Assembly: GCA_030673345.1 (NCBI GenBank)
Contig: DAOVJH010000085.1
Span: 1-6,498 of the forward strand
DNA: 6,498 nt
Direction of reading: 5' to 3'
DNA from: Pseudomonadota bacterium
GTDB taxonomy: Bacteria; Pseudomonadota; Gammaproteobacteria; SZUA-229
Shown in pieces: positions 4,778-6,498 of this stretch. Position 1 is the stretch's first letter. Each line of letters begins with the position of its first letter. The position numbers were made by a program, and so were the translations under genes. The notes under the pieces were generated by a model that saw nothing but the letters and a program-made list of their open reading frames with translations, searched no databases and was not told the origin of the DNA.

Positions 4778-6498
4778 ATGTACTCCCAACTAAAAATCAG
4801 TCTCGGCCAAAGTTCAGACAAAGGCATAAAGAAACGTAACGAAGATTTTTATGGCGCCTATATTCCTGAAGGTTCAACACTCGAGAACAAAGGCATCGCC
4901 TGTGCGATCGCTGACGGTATGGGCAGCTGCGCAAATGCACAGGAAGCGAGTGAACATTGTGTAAAAAGTTTCCTTAACGATTATTTCAGCACGCCCGAAA
5001 CCTGGTCGGTAAAATCATCAGGTGCAAAAGTTTTAACGGCGATCAACAACTGGCTATTGAGCAACGGCAATAAAGATCATGCTAATGGCATGGTCACCAC
5101 TTTCAGCGCGGTTGTTTTTAAATCGACCACCGCGCATATATTTCATATCGGTGACTCGCGCATCTATCGCTTCCGCCAAACTGGTAACAACTCGGGCGAC
5201 CTCGAACTGTTAACCACTGATCATCGCGTCTGGATCTCTGACGAAAAAAACTATCTCAGTCGCGCCATGGGCATCGACAGCCATCTCGACATCGATTACA
5301 AAACGCTGGCCATCGAAGAAGGCGATGAGTTCTTGATGACCACGGACGGCATACATGATTACCTTAATGATCAGCAACTAAAAGAACACTTAAAAGCTGA
5401 GTGCGCCATCGAAGTTAAAGCTGACAAGATCGTGATGCACGCGCTGGAATTAAAGAGCCATGATAATGTCACTTGCCAGATCGTTAAGATAGAAAGATTA
5501 CCCTCACAGGATGCGAACGAAATATATAACGAGTTAACGCGCCTGCCCTTTCCACCGCATCTTGGCCCCGGCATGACCATGGATGGCTATGAGATTCTTG
5601 AAGAGGTTCATGCCAGCACGACATCACAGCTTTATAAAGTACGAGATATAGAAAGTAACGAGATGTTTATGATGAAGACGCCATCGGTTAATTTCTCCGA
5701 TGACCCGGCATACATCGAACGTTTCTACATGGAGGAGTGGGCCGGAAAGCGCATCCAGAGTGACGCCGTATTAAAAATAATCGAACAGAGCCGTCAACGC
5801 AATTTTCTGTACTTCATCATGGAGTATATCGACGGCATCACTTTAAAACAGTGGTCGGAAGAACATCCCTCCCCTGATTTTGAACAAGTGATCGAGATAA
5901 CCAATAAGATAGTAAAAGGTTTACGCGTATTTCATCGCCTTGAAATGCTGCACCGTGATCTAAAACCTGAGAACATCATGATCACTACACATGGCGTCGT
6001 AAAGATTATCGATTTTGGCTCTGTAAAGATTGCAGGCATACAGGAGATAAGCACACCTGTCGAACGCATCGAACTGCTAGGTACTAAAAACTACACCGCA
6101 CCCGAATACCTGCTTGGCATGGAAGGTAGCAATCGCTCTGACATCTATTCACTCGGCGTACTGGTCTATAACTTGCTGACCGGAACCCTGCCTTACGGCG
6201 ACAAGATGTCCCGTGACCTCAACTGGCGCACGCTAAATAAAATAAAATACGAATCTTCGATCAAACACAATCCGATGATTCCTTTATGGATGGATGGCGC
6301 CATTCATAAAGCCGTAAAAAAAGACCAACGTTCCCGTTACGATACTTTCTCTGAATTCCTGTATGATCTCACCCATCCTAAAGAATCTTTTATGGGACAG
6401 TCTGCACCTCTGCTAGAGAGCAACCCGACGATGTTCTGGAAAATTATCAGCGGGATATTATTGCTGGGCAACATCGCCTGGTTAGTCTTTTTTTTCTC
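4778..6498 (+). CDS. Bifunctional PP2C phosphatase / Ser-Thr kinase with C-terminal membrane segment, partial at right edge
   Basis: The 573 visible residues join two opposing activities. Residues about 6-240 are a PP2C phosphatase with its metal-binding motifs: RNED (Asp23), ADGMGS (Asp46), GDSR (Asp126), TTDG (Asp190) and SHDN (Asp229). Residues about 268-535 are a Hanks-type kinase with the probable ATP lysine Lys300, HRDLKPEN (Asp394, Lys396, Asn399), DFG (412-414), APE (441-443) and SDIYSLG (454-460). The glycine-rich loop is replaced by EEVHASTTSQLYKV. A hydrophobic stretch (553-573) near the edge would anchor both domains facing the cytoplasm. The ATG at 4778 is the only usable start, since a stop lies five codons upstream without a GTG or TTG between; its ribosome-binding site is weak. 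Similar proteins sit between nitrate transporter and nitrite reductase genes in Pseudomonas, so a role in nitrate assimilation is likely, though the target is unknown. Confidence 0.92.
   Translation, partial: MYSQLKISLGQSSDKGIKKRNEDFYGAYIPEGSTLENKGIACAIADGMGSCANAQEASEHCVKSFLNDYFSTPETWSVKSSGAKVLTAINNWLLSNGNKDHANGMVTTFSAVVFKSTTAHIFHIGDSRIYRFRQTGNNSGDLELLTTDHRVWISDEKNYLSRAMGIDSHLDIDYKTLAIEEGDEFLMTTDGIHDYLNDQQLKEHLKAECAIEVKADKIVMHALELKSHDNVTCQIVKIERLPSQDANEIYNELTRLPFPPHLGPGMTMDGYEILEEVHASTTSQLYKVRDIESNEMFMMKTPSVNFSDDPAYIERFYMEEWAGKRIQSDAVLKIIEQSRQRNFLYFIMEYIDGITLKQWSEEHPSPDFEQVIEITNKIVKGLRVFHRLEMLHRDLKPENIMITTHGVVKIIDFGSVKIAGIQEISTPVERIELLGTKNYTAPEYLLGMEGSNRSDIYSLGVLVYNLLTGTLPYGDKMSRDLNWRTLNKIKYESSIKHNPMIPLWMDGAIHKAVKKDQRSRYDTFSEFLYDLTHPKESFMGQSAPLLESNPTMFWKIISGILLLGNIAWLVFFF

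Overview
The window looks like chromosomal DNA of a gammaproteobacterium with roughly balanced base composition. This rests on the gene set, on promoter elements of the NtrC/sigma-54/IHF type, and on a paired REP element of the GTRGGAGCGG type familiar from Pseudomonas-like and related genomes. The genus cannot be fixed from the sequence. There are no rRNA or tRNA genes, no CRISPR array and no insertion sequence.

Layout: (1) Bases 1-807, minus strand: a nitrilase missing its C-terminal end at the left edge. (2) Bases 808-938: a divergent control region with two dyads, one overlapping the likely -35 box of the nitrilase. (3) Bases 939-1826, plus strand: a LysR-type regulator, probably the nitrilase regulator. 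(4) Bases 1913-2896: a small plus-strand unit of a UPF0126/TRIC-like membrane protein and a cupin protein, closed by a clear intrinsic terminator at 2911-2937. (5) Bases 2938-3102: a compact nitrogen-control promoter. It has two NtrC-like sites 21 bp apart, a perfect-consensus IHF site, and a -24/-12 sigma-54 promoter with exact GG-N10-GC geometry. (6) Bases 3103-4587: a NarK/NasA-type nitrate/nitrite transporter. (7) Bases 4588-4777: an inverted pair of REP units followed by a likely sigma-70 promoter. (8) Bases 4778 to the right edge: a PP2C-phosphatase/Ser-Thr-kinase fusion protein ending in a membrane segment, cut by the edge.

The right half reads as the start of a nitrate assimilation locus. 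In Pseudomonas the same order (nitrate transporter, kinase, then nirB/nirD and the assimilatory nitrate reductase) is known, so nirBD and a nitrate reductase gene are expected just beyond base 6498; this is inference. The nitrilase at the left edge releases ammonia from nitriles, so both ends of the window may serve nitrogen acquisition, but no sequence link between the two halves was seen.

The most interesting points are the complete enhancer-IHF-sigma-54 promoter, the extra pair of membrane segments in the middle of the transporter, the phosphatase-kinase fusion with a degenerate glycine loop, and the REP pair separating transporter from kinase.
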